Assembly: GCF_001931485.1 (NCBI RefSeq)
Contig: NZ_MSDV01000050.1
Location: forward strand, 1 to 64,000
DNA: 64,000 bases
From: Burkholderia sp. SRS-W-2-2016
GTDB lineage: Bacteria; Pseudomonadota; Gammaproteobacteria; Burkholderiales; Burkholderiaceae
Direction of reading: 5' to 3'
Part shown: positions 56,392 to 64,000 of the stretch, piece after piece
Layout: every line of letters starts with the position of its first letter
How positions within the stretch are numbered: position 1 is the stretch's first letter
Notes under the pieces: model-generated
Database searches by the model: none
What the model was told of the DNA's origin: nothing
The model's input: only the letters and a program-made list of their open reading frames with translations
Program-made: the position numbers and the translations under genes

Positions 56392-58143
56392 ATGACATCA
56401 CATACTTCCGCCAGCCCCGCGCTGCCGCCCGACGAAAAGGTCTCCGCCTGGAGCCTGATCAAGCCCTACTGGGTCTCCGAGGAACGCTTCGTTGCATGGG
56501 GGCTGCTCATTGCGATCGTCGCGATGAACCTGACCATCGTCGGGATCAACGTGCGGCTGAACCGCTGGAGCGCGGATTTCTACAACGCGCTGCAGGCGAA
56601 GAACGTCCACGACTTCCCGCATCTGCTGATGGTCTTCTCCGGGCTCGCGTTCGCGTTCATCATCCTCGCGGTGTACCGCGGTTATCTGCGCCAGATGCTC
56701 GGCTTCCGCTGGCGCCAGTGGTTGACCACCCGCTATCTGGACGAGTGGCTCAACGACAGCGCGTTCTACCGGATCGAGCGCGACCGCCTCGCCGACAACC
56801 CCGACCAGCGGATCAGCGACGACCTGCAATCGTTCGCGACCACCACGCTGTCGCTGACGCTCGATCTGCTGTCCACCGTCGTCACGCTGGTGTCGTTCAT
56901 CACGATCCTGTGGTCGCTGGCCGGCGCGTTGAGCATCTCGCTCGGCGGCATGCCGCTGCACATCCCCGGCTATATGGTGTGGGCCGCGGCGCTGTACGCG
57001 GTGGTCGGCTCGCTGGTCACGCAGAAGGTCGGCCATCCGCTGGTGCCGATCAACTATCAGGCGCAAAAAGTCGAGGCGGATTTCCGTTTCGGCCTGATCC
57101 GGCTGCGCGAGAACGCCGAGCAGATCGCGTTCTACAACGGCATGGAGACCGAGAAGACCAACGCGCACACGCTGTTCGGCCGGATCCGCGATAACTGGTG
57201 GCAGGTGATGAAGTACACCAAGCGCCTGACCTTCGTGCTGAGTTTCTACGGCCAGATCGCGATCATTTTCCCGATCGTGGTCGCCGCGCCGCGCTACTTC
57301 GCGGGCGCCTTCACGTTCGGCGTGCTGATGCAGATCTCGAGCGCGTTCGGCACTGTCAGCGATTCGTTCTCGTGGTTCATCAACAGTTATACGAGCCTCG
57401 TCGAATGGCGCGCGACCGTGAACCGGTTGCGCGAATTCAAGCGCGTCGTGCACGCGCCGCGTCTGAAGGAATCGGTGTCGCCGGCGACCGAGCATGGCGG
57501 CATCAACCTGCATTTCGTCGATGCCAACCAGCTGTCCACCGAAAGCCTGAAGCTCGCGCTGCCGAACGGCAACCCGCTGTCGAGCATCCGCGACATCGAG
57601 ATCCGGCCGGGTTCGCGCTGGCTCGTACGCGGCCCGTCCGGCGCCGGCAAGAGCACGCTGATGCGCGCGCTCGCCGGGCTGTGGCCGTTCGGCGACGGCT
57701 CGATCGACGCGCCGGTCAACGCCCGGATGATGTTCATCCCGCAGGTCAGCTACATGCCGATCGGCACGCTGAAGGCGGCGCTCGCGTATCCGTCGGCGGC
57801 CGATACCTATACCGACGCGGAGTGCCGCGAAGCGCTCGTCACCTGCCATCTGTCGGAATACGCGGACCGTCTGCAGGAAACGGCGCACTGGACCCGCGTG
57901 CTGTCGCCGGGCGAGCAGCAGCGCTTCGCCGCCGCGCGCGTGCTGCTGCACAAGCCCGACTACCTGTTCCTCGACGAAGCGACCAGCGCGCTCGACGCGG
58001 ACAACGAAGCGCGTCTGTATCGACTGTTCACCGAGCGGCTGCCGAAGGCGGCGATCGTCAGCGTCGCGCATCGCGAGACGCTCGCCGCGTTCCACGACGA
58101 GACGCTCGACGTCGAGCGCTCGGGCGAGCCGGTCGCGGCCTGA
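56392..58143 (+). CDS. SbmA/BacA/YddA-like ABC transporter (fused permease-ATPase)
   Basis: 583 aa from the ATG at 56392 (AGGA five bases upstream; a TTG nine codons earlier is less likely). N-terminal ABC_membrane_2 domain with about six helices (LLIAIVAMNLTIVGINVRLN, FYNALQAKNVHDF, FRWRQWLTTRYLDEWL) as in SbmA, BacA and peroxisomal ABCD transporters. ATPase: Walker A GPSGAGKST (about residues 413-421), signature LSPGEQQRF (about 505, with P instead of the first G), Walker B YLFLDEATSALD (about 524). Related proteins move peptides, vitamins or acyl compounds; the substrate here is unknown. Confidence 0.9.
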   Translation: MTSHTSASPALPPDEKVSAWSLIKPYWVSEERFVAWGLLIAIVAMNLTIVGINVRLNRWSADFYNALQAKNVHDFPHLLMVFSGLAFAFIILAVYRGYLRQMLGFRWRQWLTTRYLDEWLNDSAFYRIERDRLADNPDQRISDDLQSFATTTLSLTLDLLSTVVTLVSFITILWSLAGALSISLGGMPLHIPGYMVWAAALYAVVGSLVTQKVGHPLVPINYQAQKVEADFRFGLIRLRENAEQIAFYNGMETEKTNAHTLFGRIRDNWWQVMKYTKRLTFVLSFYGQIAIIFPIVVAAPRYFAGAFTFGVLMQISSAFGTVSDSFSWFINSYTSLVEWRATVNRLREFKRVVHAPRLKESVSPATEHGGINLHFVDANQLSTESLKLALPNGNPLSSIRDIEIRPGSRWLVRGPSGAGKSTLMRALAGLWPFGDGSIDAPVNARMMFIPQVSYMPIGTLKAALAYPSAADTYTDAECREALVTCHLSEYADRLQETAHWTRVLSPGEQQRFAAARVLLHKPDYLFLDEATSALDADNEARLYRLFTERLPKAAIVSVAHRETLAAFHDETLDVERSGEPVAA

Positions 58144-58226
58144 GCAGTGCGATAAGCGGGGCGATAAGCGCTGCAATGAGCGGGCCGGCGAGTGGCGCGG
58201 TGAGTGAGCCGCCGCCGAACTCGCGC

Positions 58227-58280
58227 CGCGGGCAATCCGCGGGCAATCCGCGGGTAAGCCGCGGGCAATCCGCGGCAACA
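58227..58280 (+). repeat. 11-base tandem repeat
   Basis: Five head-to-tail units, CGCGGGCAATC three times, one CGCGGGTAAGC and a shortened CGCGGCAACA. Each junction creates a CCGCGG palindrome. It lies in the 292-base spacer after the ABC transporter. Confidence 0.85.
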
Positions 58281-58436
58281 CCGCGAAAGAACCGTGAAGA
58301 CTTCGAAAGCATTTGCGAAGCGGGCAAGCTGTTCCGCGCTTTGAAAATGGCCGATGGAAGCGACGATAGTCGTGTGGGCTGCGCCTCGTGCCGGCCCTCA
58401 GGTCATTCATCGCAACCGCTTTTCGGATTCCTCGCC

Positions 58437-58901
58437 ATGTCATTCGCTCGCCGTCCCTCCTCCCTGCTTTCGCGCGTCGCGCTCGCCTGCGGCGCGGCTT
58501 TGCTGTTCGCGAGCGGCGCCGACGCCGCCACCCCCACTCCACAGAACCAGCCCGCCGATGTCTGCGCGCCGCTCACGCACATCGTCGCCGCGACGGATTT
58601 CCGCCAACTGTCGAACGAGAGCAGCGCGCAATTGCCGGGCGTATCGAATACCGACGACTGCCGCGCGAGCCCGCACTCGTACGAGTGCCACTGGCGCGCG
58701 CACTGGCAGGCCGACGGCGTGATCAACGATCCGCTCGAAGAACTCGGCGCCGACATTGCCGCGTGTTTCCCGAGCGTCGTGCACGACGTCAACACGCCGG
58801 TGCGTCAGCATTTCATCGTGACCACCGACGCCGCGCGTCGCGTGAACGTCACCGCGAGCGTGCAAGGACAGAACGAATTGCGGCTGCGCGTTACGCGCTG
58901 A
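58437..58901 (+). CDS. Secreted protein of unknown function
   Basis: 154 aa. Sec signal peptide (SLLSRVALACGAALLFASGADA, span about residues 8-29, cleavage after ADA). The mature part has four Cys, in VCAPLTHIV, TDDCRASPHSYECHW and IAACFPS, suggesting two disulfides in the periplasm, and ends in a beta-rich VTASVQGQNELRLRVTR. No family recognised. The next gene, on the same strand 63 bases on, is also an envelope protein of unknown role. Confidence 0.7.
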   Translation: MSFARRPSSLLSRVALACGAALLFASGADAATPTPQNQPADVCAPLTHIVAATDFRQLSNESSAQLPGVSNTDDCRASPHSYECHWRAHWQADGVINDPLEELGADIAACFPSVVHDVNTPVRQHFIVTTDAARRVNVTASVQGQNELRLRVTR

Positions 58902-58964
58902 GCGCGAGCCGTCGTCGCTCCTTATGACTCGCTGCATTTGCCGACCGCGATCGGGCGCTCCTTC

Positions 58965-59654
58965 ATGACTCCGTTGCCGACCTTGCGCGCGTCCGCTGTG
59001 TTGCGGGCGCTTCGGGCTTGCCGGGCTGGCGACGCTTCGCGCACCGCATGGCTCGAACCGCGGCGCCGAGGCGCGCGCGCCGCGTTCGTCACGCTGGCCG
59101 CCGCGCTCACACTCAGCCTGAACGGCTGCGCGTGGACGCTGATCTCGGCCGCCGACGCGACCGGCTCGGTGATCCAGGCCGGTTACGCGATCGCGTCGAA
59201 CTACTCGTCGCCGACCTTCGTCAACGGTCGCCCGGCCGACGTGCAGCATGTGTGCATCGAGGTGAATCCGACGGTGTCGGTCGGCGACTTCGTGCCGGCA
59301 TTGCAGCTGGTGCTCGACCGGCGCGGAATTCGTTCGGATGTCTACAATCCGGGCACCGCGCCCGCCGGCTGCGAAGCGCGGCTCGTCTACAACGCCGCGA
59401 TCGAATACGGCCGCCGCTCGTTCAGCGACGCGTCGATCCAGTACCTGTCGATCATCGATCTGACGCTGATCCAGAACGGCCGGATTCTGGTCACCGCGCG
59501 CTATCAGACCGGCGGGCTCAACACCGACCGCTTTTCGTCGGCATCGGTGAAACTCAGCGGCCTGATCGAGAGGATGGTCATCGACCGGACCGACTTCGCG
59601 CGCCAGCCGCCGCAGACGCTGCAAACTTCGCAGGCCTATCCGCCGAGCAACTGA
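58965..59654 (+). CDS. Outer-envelope lipoprotein, Sbal_3080-like
   Basis: 229 aa from the ATG at 58965. A long basic N-terminus (RASAVLRALRACRAG, LEPRRRGARAA) precedes the signal helix FVTLAAALTLSLNGC with a lipobox LNGC, so the mature protein starts near residue 56. The body (VQHVCIEVNPTVSVGDF, FVPALQLVLDRRGIRSDV, CEARLVYNAAIEYGRR, YLSIIDLTLIQNGRILVTARYQTGG) resembles the Sbal_3080 lipoprotein family; this is from memory and only moderately sure. A start closer to the signal helix is possible. Confidence 0.65.
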   Translation: MTPLPTLRASAVLRALRACRAGDASRTAWLEPRRRGARAAFVTLAAALTLSLNGCAWTLISAADATGSVIQAGYAIASNYSSPTFVNGRPADVQHVCIEVNPTVSVGDFVPALQLVLDRRGIRSDVYNPGTAPAGCEARLVYNAAIEYGRRSFSDASIQYLSIIDLTLIQNGRILVTARYQTGGLNTDRFSSASVKLSGLIERMVIDRTDFARQPPQTLQTSQAYPPSN

Positions 59655-59751
59655 GCGCCTCGCGCGCGCAACTTGCTCAGTCTTACTCCGGAAAGGATTC
59701 GAAAGCACCGTGCGCTTTGCGCGGCTCGCGCGCATCACTAAGATGACCTGA

Positions 59752-60495
59752 ATGAACCAAACCATTCTGATCGTCGACGACGATCCCGTCGTGCGCAATC
59801 TCGTCTGCGACTATCTGCAGGGTCGCGGCTTCAAGGTCGCCACGCTCGAAAACGGCGTCGCGCTGCAACGCAGATTGCAGACCGAACGTCCCGCGCTGAT
59901 CGTGCTCGACATCATGATGCCGGAGCTCGACGGCATCAGCGCGCTGCGCGCATTGCGCGTCGCCGGCGACGACATTCCCGTGATCCTGCTGACCGCGCGC
60001 GCCGATCCGATCGATCGCGTGATCGGCCTCGAACTCGGCGCCGACGACTATCTCGGCAAACCGTTCGAGCCGAGCGAACTGGTCGCGCGCATCCGCACCG
60101 TGCTGCGGCGTCGCGGCTCGATCGCACCGGGTGCGCCCGAGCAACGCGCGCCATATCATTTCGGCCGCTTCGAAGTGAATTTCCCGGCGCGCGAACTGCG
60201 CCGCGACGGCGAGCGCATCACGCTGCGTTCGAGCGAATTCGCAATGCTGAAGGTATTCGTCACGCACGCGATGACCGTGCTCACGCGCGCGCAGCTGCTG
60301 GAAAAACTGCACGGCAATAGCGAAGCGCATCGCAATCGCAGCCTCGACGTATCGATCTGGCGCCTGCGGCGGCTGATCGAAGTGGATCCGTCCGAGCCGC
60401 GCTACGTGCAGACGGTATGGGGACGCGGTTATGTGTTCGTACCGGACGGCGAGATCGGCGCGGCCGAACGCGGGCTCGCGCCGCCGCTCAGTTAG
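59752..60495 (+). CDS. OmpR-family response regulator (orphan, paralogue of 62943-63686)
   Basis: 247 aa. Intact receiver: acidic pocket Asp9-Asp11, phospho-acceptor Asp53 (IVLDIMMPELDG), Thr81 (LLTAR) and Lys103 (LGKPFEP). C-terminal winged helix (about 150-240: ITLRSSEFAMLKVFVTHAM, SLDVSIWRLRRLIEVDPSEP, WGRGYVFVPDG). It aligns in register with the regulator at 62943, sharing long blocks such as RTVLRRRG and LGADDYL. No kinase gene adjoins it. It converges with flgH, whose stop is three bases away. Confidence 0.9.
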   Translation: MNQTILIVDDDPVVRNLVCDYLQGRGFKVATLENGVALQRRLQTERPALIVLDIMMPELDGISALRALRVAGDDIPVILLTARADPIDRVIGLELGADDYLGKPFEPSELVARIRTVLRRRGSIAPGAPEQRAPYHFGRFEVNFPARELRRDGERITLRSSEFAMLKVFVTHAMTVLTRAQLLEKLHGNSEAHRNRSLDVSIWRLRRLIEVDPSEPRYVQTVWGRGYVFVPDGEIGAAERGLAPPLS

Positions 60496-60498
60496 CAC

Positions 60499-61182
60499 TC
60501 AGAATGTCAGCACGCTCAGAAACATTCGTTGCAGCCAGCCCATCGTCGTCGCGTCGCTGACCATGCCGACGCCCGCCTGCTCGATGCGCGCATTCGCGAC
60601 CTTGCTCGACGCGACGTAGTTGCCTGATTCGATATCCTTAGGATTGACGATGCCCGACAGCCGCAGACGATCGCGGTTGCCGCTCATCGAGATCACCTTC
60701 TCGCCGGACACCACCAGATTGCCGCCCGACACCGTGCCGATCACGGTCACCGCGAGCGTGCCGGTCATCCCGCTGATGTCGCTGAGACTGCCCTGCCCCT
60801 TGTATTCGGTGCTGGCCGAGCCGATGTTGAACAGTCGCGCGAGCCGCGCGGCGGCACTCGTCGATTGGTCCGCGGCGGTCGCGGTGATGCTGCTCGCGCG
60901 GCTCGCCGACGCGCTCGCGCTGTTGTTGCCGCTATACGATTCCGCCAGGCGAATCGTCAGGACATCGCCGATATGCTGCGCGCGCGGCGTTTCGTACAGC
61001 AGCAGCGGCGCACCGGCCTGATAGATCGCGCCCTGGGTGTTGATGTTCAGCGGCGCGGACGCGAGCGGCGGCGCCATCGGCGTATCGACGATCGAATCGC
61101 CCTGGATGCTCGAACAGGCGCTCAGCCAGACCGCGAGAGAGCCCGCGGCGCAAAGCGCGAGAGTGTGACGTAGCGCGATCAT
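60499..61182 (-). CDS. Divergent FlgH-like (flagellar L-ring) lipoprotein
   Basis: 227 aa from the ATG at 61182. Signal peptide with lipobox WLSAC (about residue 21). FlgH core is recognisable: GAIYQAGAPLLLYETPRAQH (about 49-68), IGDVLTIRLAESYSG, GTLAVTVIGTVSGGNLVVSG, LSGIVNPKDIESGNYVASSKVANARIE and C-terminal GWLQRMFLSVLTF. Compared with canonical FlgH, the GEKVISMSGNRDRLRLSG block lacks the usual Trp/Glu positions. No other flagellar gene (flgI, flgG, flgA) is nearby. It is the last gene of a four-gene minus-strand cluster. Confidence 0.82.
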   Translation of the reverse strand: MIALRHTLALCAAGSLAVWLSACSSIQGDSIVDTPMAPPLASAPLNINTQGAIYQAGAPLLLYETPRAQHIGDVLTIRLAESYSGNNSASASASRASSITATAADQSTSAAARLARLFNIGSASTEYKGQGSLSDISGMTGTLAVTVIGTVSGGNLVVSGEKVISMSGNRDRLRLSGIVNPKDIESGNYVASSKVANARIEQAGVGMVSDATTMGWLQRMFLSVLTF

Positions 61183-61296
61183 GCTGGCTCCGTGGCAAAG
61201 AGGTGAAATGAAATGGACGCGCGGCCGAGCGGTGGCCGATCGCATTGCCGTGATCCGGCGCGCCGCGGCCGACCATCAGGGCTGCCAGGTAAAACG

Positions 61297-62025
61297 TCAG
61301 CCCGCATCGATACCGCCCGTCTGCCACTGCCGCACGACCGCCTTCAGCCACGCATCCGAGCCCTTCAGCAGATAGGTGAGCGTGCCGTTGCGGCTACCCG
61401 GCAGAAAGCACAGCGTGATCGAGCTGGCCGCGTTTTCCCACACGTACATCGGCATTGCGCCGGGCGATGCCGCGTTAGGCGTCGCCAGACGCGGCGGCCC
61501 GTAGCGATCTTCGAGCGCGTCGCGCAAATCCTCGGCGGTCAGCTCGTCGATCACGAACGACATCTCGTACAGCCGCAACGCGCCCTGCCCGTCGATACGC
61601 GCGAAACGCAGCACGTGTTCGAGCGCCGGCGCGCCATCGACGACCGCCTGCGACAGCGCCCAGCGCTCGTCGTCGCGATGCCCCCAACGGCACGCGACGC
61701 TCAGACTATCGCGCGACTTCAGCCGCATGCCGAGCGCGCCGGCCTGCACGTCGGTCTCGCAGATCGGCACGCTGCCGAGCGGGGTCGCGCGCACGGTCGA
61801 ACTCGCGCGGAACTCGTCGAGCGTGATGCCGAGCGCGACGCCGCGAAACGCGAATGGCGTGTCCGGCGAACGCCGCCGCGCGTCCGGCGTCACGCTACTC
61901 GGCGCGGCGTTGGGCGGGTTGGCGGCATTCGCCGCCTTCGCGTCACGCGCGGCCGGTTGCGCATACGCGCCCAACGAAACGGCGCCGAATAACGCGCATG
62001 CACAAGCGATCCGGATGAGCGTCAT
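61297..62025 (-). CDS. Periplasmic protein of unknown function
   Basis: 242 aa. Signal peptide TLIRIACACALFGAVSLGAYAQ with cleavage after AYA. A Pro/Ala/Asn-rich linker (about 25-45) leads to a folded part: FAFRGVALGITLDEFRAS, CETDVQAGALGMRLKSRDSL, VIDELTAEDLRDALEDRYGPP and SSITLCFLPGSRN. The FRGVALGITLDEFRA stretch is like small periplasmic domains that recur in proteobacteria, but I cannot name the family. It starts three bases after the stop of the upstream lipoprotein gene. Confidence 0.72.
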   Translation of the reverse strand: MTLIRIACACALFGAVSLGAYAQPAARDAKAANAANPPNAAPSSVTPDARRRSPDTPFAFRGVALGITLDEFRASSTVRATPLGSVPICETDVQAGALGMRLKSRDSLSVACRWGHRDDERWALSQAVVDGAPALEHVLRFARIDGQGALRLYEMSFVIDELTAEDLRDALEDRYGPPRLATPNAASPGAMPMYVWENAASSITLCFLPGSRNGTLTYLLKGSDAWLKAVVRQWQTGGIDAG

Positions 62026-62028
62026 GAT

Positions 62029-62226
62029 TCAATCGATCGCCGATGCGCACATGTCGAACGGCGTCGCCGCCGCGTGGCCGACCACCGGCACGATTTTCAG
62101 CGTCGCCGCGGTGAGCCGGCACGGCAACGCGGCGGCCCCGCAGCCGCCGAGCGACACCACGGCCGCGCCGCACACGAACCACGCGACGACCCGCAGCCAC
62201 TGCTCAGGAGTTCTTGCTAACGACAC
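62029..62226 (-). CDS. Small lipoprotein, DUF6726-like
   Basis: 65 aa, GTG start with GAGG five bases upstream. Signal helix VVAWFVCGAAVVSLGGC with lipobox SLGGC (Cys about residue 29) leaves a short mature part, ALPCRLTAATLKIVPVVGHAA, containing a second Cys pair. The pattern CRLTAATLKIVPVVGHAAATPFD resembles DUF6726 proteins of Burkholderiales (from memory). 15 bases after the upstream small gene, three bases before the downstream one: a tight operon. Confidence 0.65.
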   Translation of the reverse strand: MSLARTPEQWLRVVAWFVCGAAVVSLGGCGAAALPCRLTAATLKIVPVVGHAAATPFDMCASAID

Positions 62227-62241
62227 GTGGACCTCGCCAGC

Positions 62242-62445
62242 TCACGCGGTGGTGTTGATCAGATGGCCGACCAGCCCGACGCCGCCGGCGTGCGGCTGCC
62301 CGGCTTGCGGCTGTGCGGTGTTTTCTGGCGCTGTCGAAGCGGTTTCGGTACGGCTGGAACTGGCGGCATTGGCGGGCCGTTCGGTCGCGGGCGTGGTCGC
62401 CAACGGGGAAAAGGGTGTGGAACTGAGCGTGTTCTGAATCGTCAT
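62242..62445 (-). CDS. Small hypothetical protein
   Basis: 67 aa from the ATG at 62445, with GAGG seven bases upstream. Ser/Thr/Ala/Pro-rich and probably disordered; it ends in the short hydrophobic patch GGVGLVGHLINTTA. No signal peptide and no recognised family. It is the first gene of the four-gene minus-strand cluster ending in flgH. Confidence 0.5.
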   Translation of the reverse strand: MTIQNTLSSTPFSPLATTPATERPANAASSSRTETASTAPENTAQPQAGQPHAGGVGLVGHLINTTA

Positions 62446-62942
62446 GAAAGGGCCTCGCGGGACGCGCGCTGCGCGCCAGTGTCGGTGGAACGCCGCGCGC
62501 GCTAGCCTCATGCAACGGACTGAGGCTCGGCACGCGACGCGCTGTGCTGCGAACGAATGATCCCGCCGCGCGCGTTGCGACGATGCGCGAAGCAAGCCGC
62601 GCTTTCGCCCGGTTGTTACGAGTCGCTCCAGCCGCTTGCGAACGATTACGAGCCGTTTCCAGACGCCCCGGTTTGTCGGCGCGGATGTAGAAAAGCCGCC
62701 AGTCCCGTTTGCGGAAATGGCGGCTTTTTTCCGATTCAAACCTTTGCGTGCCCGGATGCCGCAACCAGTCAGCCCCTGCCCGAAAACGGCGACGAATCGC
62801 AGCCTCCACCCGCAGTGCTAGAGTAATCACCAGCCCCTAGCGGCAGCGCCCCGCCGATATACCGCAACACACGCGATACACAGTAAGCATTGGTAAGGAA
62901 ACCCCCGATCGTGCGCCGGGCCCCCCAGTCTAGAATTTGGTC
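62446..62942. other. Divergent intergenic region before the two-component pair
   Basis: 497 bases without a credible gene on either strand. It contains a terminator-like hairpin at 62692-62732 in its middle, and should hold the promoters of the minus-strand cluster and of the response regulator. Confidence 0.4.
62692..62732 (+). terminator. Orphan terminator-like hairpin
   Basis: Arms AAAAGCCGCCA / TGGCGGCTTTT with a 15-base loop, followed by T6 on the plus strand (four T on the minus strand). No plus-strand gene ends upstream within 2 kb, so it may end a short RNA. Confidence 0.65.
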
Positions 62943-63686
62943 ATGAATCCACAGGTCCTTATCGTCGACGACGATCCGGTCGTACGCGACCTTCTCTGCA
63001 AGTTTTTGCAATCGAACGGCTTCGATGCGTCCGTGCTGCACGACGGCACCCATCTGCAGCGCCGTCTCGAGCGTGAACGGCCGTCGGTCGTCGTACTCGA
63101 CATCATGATGCCGAACACCGACGGCCTGCGTACGCTGACCGCGCTGCGCGCCGCCGGCGACGACATCCCGGTAATCTTCGTGACCGCGCGCGGCACGGTG
63201 GCCGACCGCATTGTCGGGCTGTCGCTCGGCGCGGACGACTATCTGACCAAGCCGTTCGATCCGCGCGAATTGCTCGCGCGCATCCAGACCGTGTTGCGCC
63301 GGCGCGGACCGCCCACCACGAGCGCGCCGGAAGCGCGCAAGCGCTACCGCTTCGGGCCGTTCGAACTCGACTTCGCGACCCGCTCGCTGACTCGCGACGA
63401 CACCAAGCTGCCGCTGCGCGACAGCGAGTTCGCACTGCTGAAAATCTTCGTCAACAACCCGTACAAGGTGCTCTCGCGCGTGCTGATCCACGATCTCGTG
63501 CATCGCGACAACCTTGCATTCCGCGACCGTAGTCTCGACGTGCCGATCTGGCGCCTGCGCCGCGTGATCGAGGACGACCCGTCCAACCCGTGCTACGTGC
63601 AAACGGTGCGCGGCAAAGGTTACGTGTTCGTCCCCGATGCGAACGGCGGTACGCCCTTCGACGACGAGGTCGCGCCCGGCGCATGA
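62943..63686 (+). CDS. OmpR-family response regulator paired with a sensor kinase
   Basis: 247 aa from the ATG at 62943. Receiver complete: Asp9-Asp11 pocket, phospho-acceptor Asp53 (VVLDIMMPNTDG), Thr81 (FVTAR), Lys103 (LTKPFDP). Winged helix about 150-240 (LPLRDSEFALLKIFVNNPY, RSLDVPIWRLRRVIEDDPSN, VRGKGYVFVPD). Its stop overlaps the kinase start (ATGA). The best match in the window is the regulator at 59752, same length and same register. Confidence 0.93.
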   Translation: MNPQVLIVDDDPVVRDLLCKFLQSNGFDASVLHDGTHLQRRLERERPSVVVLDIMMPNTDGLRTLTALRAAGDDIPVIFVTARGTVADRIVGLSLGADDYLTKPFDPRELLARIQTVLRRRGPPTTSAPEARKRYRFGPFELDFATRSLTRDDTKLPLRDSEFALLKIFVNNPYKVLSRVLIHDLVHRDNLAFRDRSLDVPIWRLRRVIEDDPSNPCYVQTVRGKGYVFVPDANGGTPFDDEVAPGA

Positions 63687-64000
63687 AAAATCCGCTGAAC
63701 ACGCTGTTCGGCAGAATGGCGTTGCTGTCCGCGGTGGTGCTGTTCGCGATTCAGGCGAGCTGGTTCGTGCTGGTGTCGATGCAACCGCCGCGCCATGAAA
63801 TGGACGGCTTCGCGCGCGGCATTCTGCTGGTGCTGCAGGCCATCAACGGCGAACCGCTGAAGGGCGCCGCGCTCGCGCCCGCGATGCGCGTGCATCTGGT
63901 GCCCACCTGGAACATGCCGGCCAGCGTGAATCTGCACGAGCCGAAAGCACACATGCTCGGCGAGCTGAGCCGGCATCTGCGCGAAAACCTGCCGCCCGGC
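63683..64000 (+). CDS. Sensor histidine kinase, N-terminal part (cut by window end)
   Basis: 106 codons visible. ATG overlaps the regulator stop by four bases, the standard layout of a regulator-kinase pair. First membrane segment ALLSAVVLFAIQASWFVLVS (about residues 13-32), then the start of a periplasmic sensor region (PRHEMDGFARGILLVLQAIN). Catalytic domains lie beyond the window, so the kinase call rests on gene arrangement and topology. Confidence 0.8.
   Translation, partial: MKNPLNTLFGRMALLSAVVLFAIQASWFVLVSMQPPRHEMDGFARGILLVLQAINGEPLKGAALAPAMRVHLVPTWNMPASVNLHEPKAHMLGELSRHLRENLPPG

Noticed and set aside
58227..58280. Possible CRISPR array
   Set aside because: Units are 11 bases and contiguous with no spacers, and no cas genes are in the window.
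62557..62826. 89-codon plus-strand frame in the gap before the response regulator
   Set aside because: No ribosome site, contains the terminator-like hairpin within its coding sequence, and composition is unlike the neighbouring genes.

Overview
The window is high-G+C chromosomal DNA, densely packed with long genes and with long open antisense frames, as expected at this base composition. Gene content and order point to a betaproteobacterium of the Burkholderiaceae, most likely Burkholderia sensu lato (Paraburkholderia-like). The main reason is one long run of minus-strand genes in the order thiamine genes, mla lipid transport, ABC-2 exporter, bolA, murA, histidine operon, tat, Do-type protease, cytochrome bc1 and sspA/sspB. 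This placement rests on remembered family and synteny knowledge, not on a database search. No insertion sequence, prophage, CRISPR array or rRNA operon was seen.

Layout. 0.1-6.1 kb: translation factor EttA, an AsmA-like envelope protein, a HAD phosphatase, a Xaa-Pro aminopeptidase and a small membrane protein. 6.3-12.5 kb: an atypical response regulator, then hemA-prfA-prmC-grxD-ubiX and a DODA-type dioxygenase, all on +. 12.6-27 kb: accessory metabolism and transport (APC permease, cold-shock protein, Hsp70-like protein, two MFS transporters, nitroreductase, TetR regulator, DUF1415 protein, two methyltransferases, an HI0933-type flavoprotein), a short repeat family and tRNA-Thr(TGT). 27.2-55.9 kb: the housekeeping block listed above, closed upstream by a TPP riboswitch with its own promoter. 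56.4-64 kb: an SbmA/YddA-like ABC transporter, secreted proteins of unknown function, two paralogous OmpR-type response regulators flanking a four-gene minus-strand cluster that includes a divergent FlgH, and the start of a sensor kinase cut by the window end.

How the genes work together. hisG-D-C-B-H-A-F-I-E supplies every histidine enzyme except HisZ (needed by the short HisG) and histidinol-phosphate phosphatase. mlaF-E-D-A-C-B encodes the whole retrograde phospholipid system including outer-membrane MlaA. petA-B-C is the complete three-subunit bc1 complex. tatA-B-C is a full Tat translocase, which Rieske proteins normally need. thiO-S-G-E make the thiazole half and join it to the pyrimidine, under TPP riboswitch control; a 38-codon ORF lies between riboswitch and thiO and overlaps the thiO start.

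The observations I rate highest are: the receiver-degenerate response regulator at 6.3 kb; a three-copy AT-rich repeat with one copy inside a flavoprotein gene; the small coupled ORF in the thi leader; and the FlgH-containing cluster between duplicated response regulators, which has an orphan terminator (possible small RNA) beside it.
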